A stretch of DNA of 64,000 bases from Methylacidiphilum kamchatkense Kam1 (GTDB taxonomy: Bacteria; Verrucomicrobiota; Verrucomicrobiia; Methylacidiphilales; Methylacidiphilaceae). Each line of letters begins with the position of its first letter. Position 1 is the first letter of the stretch. Positions 9,906 through 19,957 of the stretch are shown one piece after another. A program made the translations under genes and the position numbers. Location: contig NZ_CP037899.1 of the NCBI RefSeq assembly GCF_007475525.1, positions 1,736,001 to 1,800,000 on the forward strand. The letters run 5' to 3'. Below the pieces are notes generated by a model. The model was not told the origin of the DNA, did no database searches, and saw only the letters and a program-made list of their open reading frames with translations.

Positions 9906-10645
9906 CTAAAGGGCTTGGGGAAGTGATTGATTTTTAGCAATGATTCCTAATCTTTGAAAATTCTCTTTTAAATCTAAAACGGAAGGTTGTCCAAGGGCAG
10001 CAGGTTTGTCAATATACCCATAGACAAGTCGAGATCCTAAGGCTGACAAAACAATTCTTGAAAGATGGGAAAATTCGCCAATACCCATTAAAGACCACGG
10101 AATTTTAGGATAAGAAAAGAAAAGTTCTGTCAACTGCTTGAGTTGCCTGAGGTTCTCAATTCTTACGGCAACCTTTAGAAAATCTGGATCGAGTAATTTT
10201 ATGTCTGGAAGAGAAGCAATAAGCTTGTCTAAATCTATAAACTCAGACAAAGAATGAATGGAGAAGATAATTTTTTCCCTCCATTTTTATAAAGCGAATA
10301 AATTGGAGAGAGCTTTGAGTATTCTTGCCACTCCAAATCCACGCAATCGACATAAGGAAAAAATTTCTCAAACAGTTCGCTCCTTTCACAATCAGAGAGT
10401 TCGAGCATCCCCCCTTCTTTTTTAGATCTAATCGTAAGCAAAACAGGTAGGGAACGCTCTTGGAGAGATCTTTGTAATGCAGCGATTCCTTCTGTAAAAT
10501 TCAATTCTAGGAGAATGGAGTCCAGTCGGTACTCAATCAGATCAATAGGAAGATGATTGGAATAGGTGGCTTTCACACCATATTGGGTAGATATGGTTCC
10601 AACAACAATCAAAGGTTTTTGAGTTGGAAAGAAAGGTTGATTCAT
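9906..10645 (-). CDS. aroD: Type I 3-dehydroquinate dehydratase, interrupted by a one-base frameshift
   Basis: Two frames (10645-10235 and 10250-9906) together give one complete type I dehydroquinase of about 245 residues. The first half holds LIEYRLDS with the substrate-binding Glu and Arg. In the second, KIIFSIHSLSEF contains the catalytic His, FLKVAV the Schiff-base Lys, and MGIGEFSHLSR and AALGQPS the phosphate/carboxylate-binding Arg and Gln. The break is at a run of six T (10271-10276, A on the coding strand). Seven would read GGKKIIFSIHS without interruption. The enzyme makes 3-dehydroshikimate in the shikimate pathway. All catalytic residues are retained, so an assembly error is more likely than a pseudogene. 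It is divergent from mreB. Confidence 0.88.
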
Positions 10646-10813
10646 CTAAAAAATAATGTAAGAATAATTGCAGACAAAATTAATGTAAATTTTCTTTTTA
10701 AAGGTTCTGAAAATGGTGTTATGAAGGACATAGGATATCAGCAAAATTTCCCCTTTTTAAGAGGGATTCTCGCAATTATTAATAGTAAATCTTACTAACC
10801 TAACTTTTTTTGA

Positions 10814-11950
10814 ATGAACCTAAATCCGAATTCTATTCAACCATCTACCGAAGTGGTTTCTAAAAATTCTCCTCGTTTATTGGAAGGGGGAAAACGCTTC
10901 CAACAAAAGACTTTTTCTATTATTCGATCCTTTTCTTCTATCTTCAGCAACGACATTGGCATCGATCTAGGCACCGCCAATACCCTTGTGTATATCCGTG
11001 GCAAAGGGATCGTCATGAGGGAACCAACGGTCGTAGCTGTCTATCAAGGAACAAAAAATGTCCTAGCGGTTGGAGAAGAAGCCAAAAGAATGCTTGGCAG
11101 AACGCCTGGGAACATAACAGCGGTGCGGCCACTAAAAGATGGAGTCATTACCGATTTCCATCTGACTGAGTCGATGCTCAAGGCGTTTATTCACAAAGTA
11201 CAATCGCATTTTCATCTTCGCAGACCAAGAGTCGTAGTGGCTGTTCCAAGCGGCATTACAGAAGTAGAAAGAAGGGCTGTTCAAGAGTCTGCAAAGCATG
11301 CCGGAGCCCGGGAAGTGTTTTTGGTTGAAGAGCCAATGGCTGCTGCCATTGGGGTTGGACTTCCCGTCCATGAAGCTTCAGGCAACATGATCATCGATAT
11401 TGGAGGGGGAACCACAGAAGTTGCGATTATATCCCTTTCTGGAATTGTGTATAGCCGAAGCGTTCGGGTGGCTGGTGATGAAATGGATGAGGCCATCGTT
11501 AACTATTTACGGAGAGCCTATAATCTTATGATTGGAGAAAGAACCGCTGAAGAAATCAAAATTAAGATCGGTTCAGCATATCCTTTAGAGAAAGAAACTA
11601 TAATGGAGGTAAGAGGAAGGGATTTAGTAGCAGGTCTTCCAAAGACCTTAACGATAACTTCCCAAGAGGTAAGAGAAGCTATGATGGATCCGATATCGGT
11701 TATTGTGGAATCGGTACGGGTGACTCTGGAAAGATGTCCTCCTGAACTATCTGCAGACCTGGTGGAGCGGGGCATAGTTCTTGCTGGAGGAGGAGCTCTG
11801 TTACGGGGGATTGATAGGCTTTTGGCTGAAGAAACCGCTCTGCCTGTCTATATCGCTGAAGACCCGCTGAGCGCTGTGGCAGAAGGGACTGGTAAAATAC
11901 TTGAAGAGTATCAATATCTTCATAAAATCGCCAAATCGGCAATGACTTAA
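10814..11950 (+). CDS. mreB: Rod-shape-determining actin homologue MreB
   Basis: The 378-residue protein has the actin-fold motifs [20 protein letters not shown] (phosphate 1), [50 protein letters not shown] (phosphate 2) and [13 protein letters not shown] (adenosine). It polymerises on the inner membrane and directs cell-wall elongation. The frame has about 45 residues before the usual MreB start (SNDIGIDLG). These are Ser/Pro-poor in hydrophobics at first and then amphipathic ([11 protein letters not shown]), which could be a membrane-binding helix. No internal ATG offers a shorter start before the fold. It heads the operon mreB-mreC-mreD-mrdA-rodA-rng. Confidence 0.96.
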   Translation: MNLNPNSIQPSTEVVSKNSPRLLEGGKRFQQKTFSIIRSFSSIFSNDIGIDLGTANTLVYIRGKGIVMREPTVVAVYQGTKNVLAVGEEAKRMLGRTPGNITAVRPLKDGVITDFHLTESMLKAFIHKVQSHFHLRRPRVVVAVPSGITEVERRAVQESAKHAGAREVFLVEEPMAAAIGVGLPVHEASGNMIIDIGGGTTEVAIISLSGIVYSRSVRVAGDEMDEAIVNYLRRAYNLMIGERTAEEIKIKIGSAYPLEKETIMEVRGRDLVAGLPKTLTITSQEVREAMMDPISVIVESVRVTLERCPPELSADLVERGIVLAGGGALLRGIDRLLAEETALPVYIAEDPLSAVAEGTGKILEEYQYLHKIAKSAMT

Positions 11951-11964
11951 CTAGTAATGGCTCC

Positions 11965-12897
11965 TTGAAACTTCCTTTTTTTCGAATGCGAAAAACTACC
12001 GTAGAAAAAGACGACTCCTCCCTGTTCGAGGAAAAAGAACAAACTGCTTTTTCTAAAATCGCTTATCATCGGGCAGGAATCTTTATATTTTTAGGGGCTC
12101 TTTTTCTAGTATTTATTGGGTTGGTTCTGCCCAAACCGTGGCAACAAACCATCCATAAATATGGATTGGAACTATTTTCCCCTGTGATTTGGATATGGGA
12201 TAAAACGGTCAAGACGATCGATGACTATACGTCCAGTCTCAAGACACTTGATCAAGTCCAGTTAGAACTCAAAGAGCTGAAAGCCAAAAATGCGCAACTA
12301 GCCATGGAAAACAGCTACCTAACCCACTTGCGCCAGGAAAACGAAAGATTAAAAGAAATGCTTTCCTTTCGCCATGCTTCTAGGTATAGGCTTCTAGCCT
12401 GCCGGGTCATCAGTCGGGATCCAACCAATTGGTGGAATGATCTGTTGATAGATGTCGGGTGGGCTGACGACAACGAGCTTTATTCCGATTTGCCAGTGGT
12501 CACGCCTCGTGGGGTGGTCGGGAAAACAGGTATTGTAGCAAGGCACACCACTGAAGTTATTCTCTTGACCAATGAGAATTGTAAAATTTCAGCGATGACA
12601 GAAGTATCTAAAGATCAGGGTCTTGTGGTAGGGGCTGGGACAAACGGAGAAAATAAACCATATTCTCGGATGATCTATCTGCCAAGGAATAGTCAGGTAG
12701 GAGTTGGAGAAAGGGTCTTAACCAGTGGCTTAGGTGGCGTTTTCCCTCCAGGCCTATACATTGGCAGCGTCATTCAGCTGGAACCCCTTGATGCGTCTCA
12801 TAATTTTGGACTCTACCGGGAGGTCATCCTCGATACCGGGGTGGATCTCACACAACTTAATGAGTTATTTGTCATCCTCGTTGGGAAAAGGGAATAG
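11965..12897 (+). CDS. mreC: Rod-shape-determining protein MreC
   Basis: The 310-residue protein has a cytoplasmic N-terminus, one membrane segment (about residues 33-52, IFIFLGALFLVFIGLVL) and a periplasmic coiled coil (about 90-125). Two beta-barrel domains typical of MreC follow: LACRVISRDPTNWWNDLLIDVG, TPRGVVGKTGIV and LTSGLGGVFPPGLYIGSV. MreC links MreB to PBP2 and activates elongation. The TTG at 11965 is used because it lies 14 bases after the mreB stop; an ATG at 11986 is an alternative start. Position and length match the family. Confidence 0.93.
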   Translation: MKLPFFRMRKTTVEKDDSSLFEEKEQTAFSKIAYHRAGIFIFLGALFLVFIGLVLPKPWQQTIHKYGLELFSPVIWIWDKTVKTIDDYTSSLKTLDQVQLELKELKAKNAQLAMENSYLTHLRQENERLKEMLSFRHASRYRLLACRVISRDPTNWWNDLLIDVGWADDNELYSDLPVVTPRGVVGKTGIVARHTTEVILLTNENCKISAMTEVSKDQGLVVGAGTNGENKPYSRMIYLPRNSQVGVGERVLTSGLGGVFPPGLYIGSVIQLEPLDASHNFGLYREVILDTGVDLTQLNELFVILVGKRE

Positions 12898-12927
12898 CAA
12901 AAAGTGAATCAGTCATTTTAAACGCGC

Positions 12928-13476
12928 ATGCTTGTAATCTTTCTTTTATTTCTTTTTATCGGCTTTCTTTCTATATTCGGACAAATGATTCTGCCAGATC
13001 TCCCTTTCTTTTATGCTAAACCCGAAATCAGCGCTCTGTTTGTCATTTATTTTACTCTCAGAATGCCCTTTTTTTATGCTTTTGGCTTTTCTCTCTATAC
13101 AGGAATATTATCCGATCTCCTCATCCCTGGTATTTTTGGAACCACTACCCTCAGCCTTATCCTGCTTTTTCTATTTATAAGTGTTCTTAAACCACTTTTT
13201 GAAAAAATAGGAAACTATTGGATGTTTCCTCTTTATGTATCTGTAGGGGTATTTTTCTACTCTTTGATAAGCTATTTACTTTTTGAATTGGAAAACCATC
13301 AGTGGCACTGGTCTTTAGAACCTTTGACAAAATGCGTATCGATTTCTTTTCTTAGTGCTCTGCTATCGATTCCTCTCTTTCTAATTATGGACCTTATCTT
13401 TGTTCTCCTTAAAATTTCTCCTTCACAAGAAGAATTTTTTCCCTCTTTTTTTAAAAAAAATAGTAATTTATCTTAG
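12928..13476 (+). CDS. mreD: Rod-shape-determining membrane protein MreD
   Basis: This is a hydrophobic 182-residue protein with about five membrane helices. It contains the pattern FYAKPEISALFVIYFTLR followed by GFSLYTGILSDLLIPGIFGTTTLSL; the G-x-x-x-D-L-x-x-G-x-x-G motif is typical of MreD. Its position between mreC and the PBP2 gene confirms the assignment. It is an integral inner-membrane component of the elongasome with poorly understood function. A short charged, Phe-rich tail ends the protein. Confidence 0.85.
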   Translation: MLVIFLLFLFIGFLSIFGQMILPDLPFFYAKPEISALFVIYFTLRMPFFYAFGFSLYTGILSDLLIPGIFGTTTLSLILLFLFISVLKPLFEKIGNYWMFPLYVSVGVFFYSLISYLLFELENHQWHWSLEPLTKCVSISFLSALLSIPLFLIMDLIFVLLKISPSQEEFFPSFFKKNSNLS

Positions 13477-13507
13477 AAAAGGGTTTTTGATCCAATAGCC
13501 TCTTACC

Positions 13508-15534
13508 ATGACAAGTACTCCTCCAGGTATACGCCATTCCGTTCGACTGCGGATCGCCTTGCTTGCTCTTGCTGTCATTGTCGCTATGGGAATCCTTTTA
13601 ACCAGATTATGGATTTTACAGATCTACGAAGGCAAAGCCTATGCGTCAAAACTAAGGAATCAAACGACAATTTCCTTGCGTCTCGCAGGAGCCCGAGGAC
13701 CTATCTTGGATAAAAATGGCGTTGGACTGGCTGAAAATAGAGCGATGTTTGAAATCGATCTTTATCTAGACGAGCTTGTCCGAGATTTTCCCCGAAGACA
13801 CAAGGGAAAAACGCCAAGGATTGAAGTCCAAAGAATGATGGGGGGAATCTTGTTCTCAGAAAAGAACCAGACATTTACAAAATCGTCATGACAGACTTAG
13901 CTCCCATTCTTAAAGCTCTACGTCTAGCTGTAAAATTGGATCCCAAAGAACTGCAAAGGCATTATTTTACGAGCCCTTCGGTTCCATATTCATTAAGAAC
14001 AGACCTAGATTATGCTACAGTCGCTCGATTTGAAGAACAAAACTTAGGGGTTCCTGGCATAGATATCGCTGTCAAACCTATTAGGTATTATAATTATGGG
14101 GCCTTAGCATCGCATGTGATAGGCTATGTAGCTGCTCCGGATGATAAAGAAAAGGTATCCCCAGATGGGATCGCTCTGGATATGGTGGGGAAGTGGGGCA
14201 TTGAGAGGTATATGGATGGCCAGCTTCAGGGAAAACCAGGAGGCAGAATCCTCAAAGTGAATTACCGCGGCTATATCGTCAATGAAGAAAGTTATATCCC
14301 CCCTCAATTAGGAGATTGCGTGTATTTAAGCCTAGATACGAGGATCCAGTATATCGTTGAGACCGCACTGCGTTCTGTCGGCCGAGGAGCAGCTGTGGTA
14401 GTGGATCCTAACACCGGGGATATTCTAGCGATGTGCTCTGTCCCGAATTTTGATCCCAATGACTTCATTCCAAAAATATCCCAAGAAAACTGGCAAAAGC
14501 TAACAACCGACCCCACCAATCCTCTGGTGAATAGAGCTATTTCTTCCTATCCTCCAGGTTCTACCTTCAAACTGCTCATTGCCCTAGCTGCATTGAAATC
14601 TGGAGCTATTACCCCTAAAACGGTCATCAATTCCCCTGCGGCAATAGATATTGGCGGCCATTTGTTTCATGATTGGACGAAAACCGGCCGTGGGAATATC
14701 ACCCTTTATGATGGGATCCGGTATTCGTGTAATACCTTTTTTTATCAAGTGGGTATAAGGACAGGGATCCAGAACATAGAACAAATGGCTAATGCAGCGG
14801 GATTTGGACAGCTTACAGGCATTCCTTTACCAGGGGAATCCCCAGGAATCGTTCCTGGTCCAGAGTGGATGAAACAAAAATATCCCATGGAAAGATGGTC
14901 TACCGCGCATACCGCCAATGTTTCTATTGGCCAAGGCTTTTTGCAAGTGACGCCACTTCAGATGGCCCTTTTTGTGGCTGCTATTGCCAACGGTGGAACC
15001 CTTTTCTATCCAAGAATCGTTCAAGGCGTTTCTAATAATAAAGGAGAAATTAAGATTGCCGTGCCTTCACGGGTTCATTCTCAGCTTGACGTCAGTCCAC
15101 AAGATTTAGAAGCCGTTAAATCGGCGATGCTTGGAGTGGTCGAAGAGGGCACAGGAGCCAACGCGAAGATCGAAGGTATCAAGGTAGCCGGGAAAACCGG
15201 TTCTGCCCAAGCGACTAAAAAATTAAACGGCAAACTCTACAAAGACACCCGAGCTTGGTTTGTAGGCTTTGCTCCTTATGAATCTCCACGTTATGCTTTC
15301 TGCATTCTTGTTGAAGGAGGAGTGAGCGGAGGAGCCACGGCTGCTCCTATTGCAAAAAAAATTCTCGAAGGCATATTTGACATTGAAAAAGGACATAACC
15401 CTACTTTAACTTACTTAAAACCAGCTATTGGCAATTTCAATGGGCTTACCGAGTTTACCAAAGAGCAAACTGGTTCTTCCCAACCTAAGCCTCCACCTGA
15501 GAATCAGTCAGGTCAAAACGATGATGATGATTGA
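13508..15534 (+). CDS. mrdA: Penicillin-binding protein 2 (elongation transpeptidase), interrupted by a one-base frameshift
   Basis: The first frame (13508-13891) carries the membrane anchor and the start of the pedestal domain (GARGPILDKNGVGLAENRA). The second (13888-15534) carries the rest of the pedestal (LASHVIGYVAAP), the KWGIERYMDGQLQGKPGG linker and the transpeptidase. Its motifs are SYPPGSTFKLLIAL (SxxK serine), YSCNTFFYQ (SxN) and VAGKTGSAQ (KTG). PBP2 cross-links peptidoglycan during elongation. The frames meet at a four-A run (13860-13863). One extra A gives SEKEPDIYKIVMTDLAP, a natural continuation within the pedestal. The 4-base ATGA overlap makes the split look like coupled genes, but neither half is a complete PBP2. 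Confidence 0.9.
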
Positions 15535-15536
15535 CG

Positions 15537-16718
15537 ATGGACAACGACTTCTACAGTAACGAGAATGCTCCAAAGAAAAAACCAAAAGAATTTGGCTTTT
15601 TTGATAAGTTTTTCAAATTCGATTGGTTTTTGTTTCTCATTGTTTTAGCTCTGTCTTTTTTTGGCATAGCTGTCATTTATAGCGCTACTTATTCAAGTCC
15701 TAGTGCTGAATTTCGCAATGCTCCCTTTTCCCAATTTCTCTGGCTTATGTTAGGATTGGTGATTTTTTTTATCGTTTCGTTCACTGATTACCATTTCTTA
15801 GTCAAATGGAGTTGGATTCTTCTTTTGTTAACTCTTCCTCTATTGGTTCTTGTGCTATTGATTGGCCAAACAGTCAATGGAGCCAAAAGCTGGCTTCGAT
15901 TTGGCCCCATAGGCATAGAACCTGCCGAATTATGCAAACTGGCTTTTATCCTTTTTGGAGGCTTTTGGCTCGATAGATTCAAGCATAGGCCTATGATTTC
16001 CTTTCTCACTTTGTGTTTTGTAGTACTTATTCCTTTTGTGCTCATTTTAAAACAACCCGCTCTGGGTTCAGCAGGTGTTTTCATTCCTATTCTTTTTGCC
16101 CAGCTATTTATAGGTGGGCTCAAAAAAAGATATCTTGCCATTCCTTTAATATTGATCCTGGCCGTTCTTTTATACGCCTATATAGGTGTTTCGCATCTTG
16201 GATGGGACATTCCTGGGTTAAAACCTTATCAAATGAACCGGATCAGAACTTTTTTTGATCCAAATCTTGATCCCCTAGGCTCTGGCTGGACAATCAATCA
16301 ATCCTTGATTGCCATAGGGTCTGGAAGTTTTTCGGGCAAAGGGTTCCTTAAAGGTACGCAAAACATGCTCGGTTTCCTTCCTAAAAATATTGCTTATAAT
16401 GATTTTATATTCTCAGTGATAGGAGAAGAATGGGGATTTGTTGGAGGAAGTGCGGTTATAATCGGAGAAGGCATCATGCTTTTGTTATGCTTACGAGCCG
16501 CCTTTTATGCCAAAGATTTAGTGGGGTCGCTGGTAGCTGGAGGGGTAGCTGCTATGCTCTTTACCCATATTTTTGTTAATATTGGTATGACCATAAAAGT
16601 TGTCCCCATTACAGGAATCCCCTTGCCTTTTATCAGTTATGGAGGAACTTTTTTAATAATTTGTTTAATAGGACTTGGTCTTGTAGAAAGTATATGGATT
16701 CGACGCAACTTGAAGTAA
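15537..16718 (+). CDS. rodA: Peptidoglycan polymerase RodA (SEDS family)
   Basis: This SEDS-family membrane protein of about 393 residues has ten or so membrane helices. Conserved stretches include NGAKSWLRFGPIGIEPAELCKLAF, RIRTFFDPNLDPLGSGWTINQSLIAIGSG (described here in part), FIFSVIGEEWGFVGG and VPITGIPLPFISYGGT. These match the glycosyltransferase RodA, partner of PBP2. The ATG at 15537 follows the mrdA stop by 2 bases; a TTG at 15531 would overlap it. The roughly 30-residue hydrophilic N-terminal tail is longer than in E. coli. Confidence 0.95.
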   Translation: MDNDFYSNENAPKKKPKEFGFFDKFFKFDWFLFLIVLALSFFGIAVIYSATYSSPSAEFRNAPFSQFLWLMLGLVIFFIVSFTDYHFLVKWSWILLLLTLPLLVLVLLIGQTVNGAKSWLRFGPIGIEPAELCKLAFILFGGFWLDRFKHRPMISFLTLCFVVLIPFVLILKQPALGSAGVFIPILFAQLFIGGLKKRYLAIPLILILAVLLYAYIGVSHLGWDIPGLKPYQMNRIRTFFDPNLDPLGSGWTINQSLIAIGSGSFSGKGFLKGTQNMLGFLPKNIAYNDFIFSVIGEEWGFVGGSAVIIGEGIMLLLCLRAAFYAKDLVGSLVAGGVAAMLFTHIFVNIGMTIKVVPITGIPLPFISYGGTFLIICLIGLGLVESIWIRRNLK

Positions 16719-16826
16719 TTATTTTTTATTCTCTCTTTTTGATATTTTTTAGTCCTACTTCACCTATATCTTTTTTTTATCAACCTTTAGCCTGTCCTGA
16801 CTCATCAAGCCAATCGAGTCAGACTA

Positions 16827-18413
16827 ATGGAGAGTTTCAACATGATTTTCGATCGCATTCGTCGTCTAGTTCGGCATTCAAACAAAAGATCCAACAAAGA
16901 AATTGCCATAAGTTGTGAGCCCCTTGAAAGGCGGGTGGCCTTACTGGAAGATGGCCTTCTCGAGGAGTTCGCCATTGAAAGAGGAAGCCAAAAGGAGATC
17001 GCTTCAAATATCTATAAAGGCAGAGTAAACAATGTGGATCTAGGACTCAAAGCCCTTTTTGTGGATATTGGGATTGGGAAAAATGCCTTTTTGCATTTTT
17101 GGGATGCGATTCCTGCGGCTCTTGATGTGGGCGTAGAACTTTTCGAAAGAAAAGGCACAAAGTCAAAGGTGCGCCCTATCCGTGCTGAAGATATTCCTAA
17201 TATTTATCCACCTGGCTCCGAAGTTGTCGTACAAGTCACAAAAGGCCCCATCGGTACAAAAGGACCGCGGGTCACGACGAACATAACCCTTGCTGGCAGA
17301 TACCTTGTGTTGATGCCTTTTAATGAACAGTTCGGCATTTCGAGGAAAATCGAAGACCCCAAGGAGCGAGTACGACTCAGGAAAATCTTAAACGAACTGC
17401 GTATTCCAGAAGGCATGGGATTGATCATAAGAACAGTCGGAGAAGGTCAAAAGACACGGTATTTTATCAGGGATTTGGCTATTCTTCTCCAAAAATGGAA
17501 TGAAATAGAAAGAAAAATGAAGGAATACCCCGCCCCTGTCTTACTTTATATGGAACCTGATCTCATTGAACGAACGGTTAGGGATTTCCTGACAGATGAC
17601 GTCGAAAAGATTTATGTCGACAACGAGCAGGAAGTCAAGCGGATAAAAGACCTAGTCGCAGCGATTTCCAAGAGATCCCAAAGGAAAATCATCTATTATA
17701 ACGAACCCATTCCGCTTTTTGAAAAATTAAACATCGAACGACAAATCGACACCGCTTTTATGCGTAAGGTAGAACTGCCCAGTGGCGGATATATTATCAT
17801 TGATGAGACCGAAGCTCTTGTGGCTATAGATGTGAACACAGGGAAAGCAAAAATGGGGAAAGATCAGGATAATACTATTCTTAAGACCAACATCGAAGCT
17901 GCCAAAGAAATATCCAGACAACTTCGCCTTCGGAACATTGGGGGGTTGGTTGTCATCGATTTCATCGACATGAAATCTCGCAAAGAACAGCATCAAGTCT
18001 TTGAACAGCTAAAAGAATGCATTAGGAAGGATAGAGCAAAAATAAATGTTCTGCCGATTTCCGCATTTGGTCTTGTAGAAATGACAAGGCAAAGGGTTCA
18101 AGAAAGCATTTGGCATTCCCTTTATATTCCCTGCCCGCATTGTCATGGCAGAGGAATGGTCAAATCACCAGAGACCATGAGCATTGAAATCCAAAGGGCC
18201 ATTAATAGGGTTATCAGGTTGCATCCGGAAGTAAAAGAGCTACGGGTGATTTTAAACAGTGATGTGTTAGATCGATTGAAATCAGAAGATGAAGAACTGC
18301 TTGTAGACTTAGAGAGAAGAATGCAAGGAAAACTCTATTTTCGAACAGATCCTCGGATCAATTATGAAGAGTTTAAAATTCAAAACGCTATCACTGGGGA
18401 AGATATTACCTGA
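16827..18413 (+). CDS. rng: Ribonuclease G/E
   Basis: The 528-residue protein has an S1-like RNA-binding region (about residues 50-140: NIYKGRVNNVDLGLKALFVDIG). The catalytic domain contains both metal-binding aspartates (LVAIDVNTGKAKMG and GLVVIDFIDMKSRKEQ). The zinc-link CPHCHGRG sits near residue 430. There is no long C-terminal scaffold, so it resembles RNase G rather than E. coli RNase E. It processes rRNA and decays mRNA. The rodA-rng adjacency is the common mre-rng arrangement. The ATG at 16827 is chosen; MIFDRI at 16842 would also work. Confidence 0.93.
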   Translation: MESFNMIFDRIRRLVRHSNKRSNKEIAISCEPLERRVALLEDGLLEEFAIERGSQKEIASNIYKGRVNNVDLGLKALFVDIGIGKNAFLHFWDAIPAALDVGVELFERKGTKSKVRPIRAEDIPNIYPPGSEVVVQVTKGPIGTKGPRVTTNITLAGRYLVLMPFNEQFGISRKIEDPKERVRLRKILNELRIPEGMGLIIRTVGEGQKTRYFIRDLAILLQKWNEIERKMKEYPAPVLLYMEPDLIERTVRDFLTDDVEKIYVDNEQEVKRIKDLVAAISKRSQRKIIYYNEPIPLFEKLNIERQIDTAFMRKVELPSGGYIIIDETEALVAIDVNTGKAKMGKDQDNTILKTNIEAAKEISRQLRLRNIGGLVVIDFIDMKSRKEQHQVFEQLKECIRKDRAKINVLPISAFGLVEMTRQRVQESIWHSLYIPCPHCHGRGMVKSPETMSIEIQRAINRVIRLHPEVKELRVILNSDVLDRLKSEDEELLVDLERRMQGKLYFRTDPRINYEEFKIQNAITGEDIT

Positions 18414-18691
18414 CTCAGTAAAAAAGACAGGCCCAAACAAATGGTGGTTTTTTAAGGTAGAGAAGGCTCATGCTTTTGGACATGGAGCTCTTGTAATGGA
18501 AGTGTGGTCTTTCTTGTTATTTATTATCTGGACAATTAGGTGGGAAGGATGATTGGCTTTTCAGTTCTGAGAGTATTTTTAAAAGTAAAAAATTTGTTTT
18601 TTCTCAGTCGATTTTATCCTCAGAAACCATTATAATATTTTAGTTTTATTTTATAAAATAAGGACTTTTGCACGATTTATAAGAAATTCCC

Positions 18692-19957
18692 ATGTTGGAT
18701 ATCAATCTCATTAGGCATAATCTTTTAGAAACTAAACTCAAGCTTTCCTCTCGCGCCAAGGGATTGGCTCCCCTCGTAGATGAGATCTATGCCCTCGATT
18801 CTAAGAAACGAAGTCTACAGGCTGAAATCGAAAAATGGCGTGCTTTAAGAAACAAACAAAGTAAAGAAATAGGTTTAAAAAAACTGCAGGGAGAAAAAGT
18901 CGAAGAGGAGTTTGTAGCCTTAAAAGAAATTGGTTCTAAAATTGAAGAAAAGGAAAAAGAGCTTGCGAATTTAGAAACCCAGCTCAATGCCCTGCTTCTT
19001 TCTCTGCCTAACCTTCCCCATGAATCTGTTCCATGCGGTGGCAGTGAAGCCAACCTAGTCGTAAGAACTTGGGGAGAACCACCCCAACTTAACTTTCCCT
19101 TGAAAACGCACTGGGAATTAGGCAAAGAACTTGGAATACTGGACTTAGAAAGAAGTGCAAAACTCTCTGGGAGCGGTTTTTCTCTTTTTTTAGGCAAGGG
19201 GGCCAAGTTACAAAGGGCTCTTATCCATTTCATGCTTGAAATGCATACTCAAAACCACGGGTATAAAGAAGTGTGGCCTCCTTATTTGGTGAGAGAAGCC
19301 TGTATGATGGGAACAGGCCATCTGCCAAAATTTGCCAATGATATGTATTCGATCAATAATGATGGCCTCTATCTAATTCCTACTGGCGAGGTCCCTTTAA
19401 CCAATTTACATAGAGAAGAAATCTTGCCTGAATCTTCTCTGCCTTTACGCTATGTGGCTTATACTCCTTGTTTTCGGTTAGAAGCTGGTAGCGCAGGAAA
19501 AGACACAAGAGGGATACTACGGCTCCATCAATTCGACAAAGTCGAGCTGGTGCAGATTACCAAACCGGAGGATTCTTATGGAGCTTTAGAAGAAATGGTC
19601 AAGCATGCCGAAAACGTGCTCCAAGCTTTGAACCTTTGCTACCGGGTCGTATTACTTGCTTCTGAAGACATGGGCTTTGGAGCAGCCAAATGCTATGATA
19701 TAGAAGTTTGGGCTGCTGGTATTCAAAACTGGCTTGAAATATCTTCGGTGAGCAATTTGGAAAATTTCCAAGCTAGAAGAATGAACTTAAGATACAAATC
19801 CTCCAGTGGCAAAAATATATTGTGCCATACTTTAAATGGATCTGGCACAGCGCTCCCAAGGCTTGTAGCAGCTATTTTAGAAAACAATCAAAAAGAAGAC
19901 GGCCGGGTGTTGATTCCAGAAAAAATTAGGGCTTATTTTGGAGAAGAATGTTTATGA
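18692..19957 (+). CDS. serS: Seryl-tRNA synthetase
   Basis: This is a 421-residue class II synthetase. The N-terminal antiparallel coiled-coil arm (about residues 25-105) binds the long variable arm of tRNA-Ser. The catalytic domain shows the class II motifs: YKEVWPPYLVREACMMGTGHLPKF, LIPTGEVPLTNLHREE, RLEAGSAGKDTRGILRLHQFDKVE (motif 2, described in part) and NGSGTALPRLVAAILENNQ (motif 3). It makes Ser-tRNA for Ser and, where present, selenocysteine. The stop overlaps the start of the protease gene. Confidence 0.97.
   Translation: MLDINLIRHNLLETKLKLSSRAKGLAPLVDEIYALDSKKRSLQAEIEKWRALRNKQSKEIGLKKLQGEKVEEEFVALKEIGSKIEEKEKELANLETQLNALLLSLPNLPHESVPCGGSEANLVVRTWGEPPQLNFPLKTHWELGKELGILDLERSAKLSGSGFSLFLGKGAKLQRALIHFMLEMHTQNHGYKEVWPPYLVREACMMGTGHLPKFANDMYSINNDGLYLIPTGEVPLTNLHREEILPESSLPLRYVAYTPCFRLEAGSAGKDTRGILRLHQFDKVELVQITKPEDSYGALEEMVKHAENVLQALNLCYRVVLLASEDMGFGAAKCYDIEVWAAGIQNWLEISSVSNLENFQARRMNLRYKSSSGKNILCHTLNGSGTALPRLVAAILENNQKEDGRVLIPEKIRAYFGEECL

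Noticed and set aside
10553-10798. 81-codon plus-strand frame before mreB
   Set aside because: Its first half is antisense to the start of aroD, and the rest is AT-rich leader sequence.
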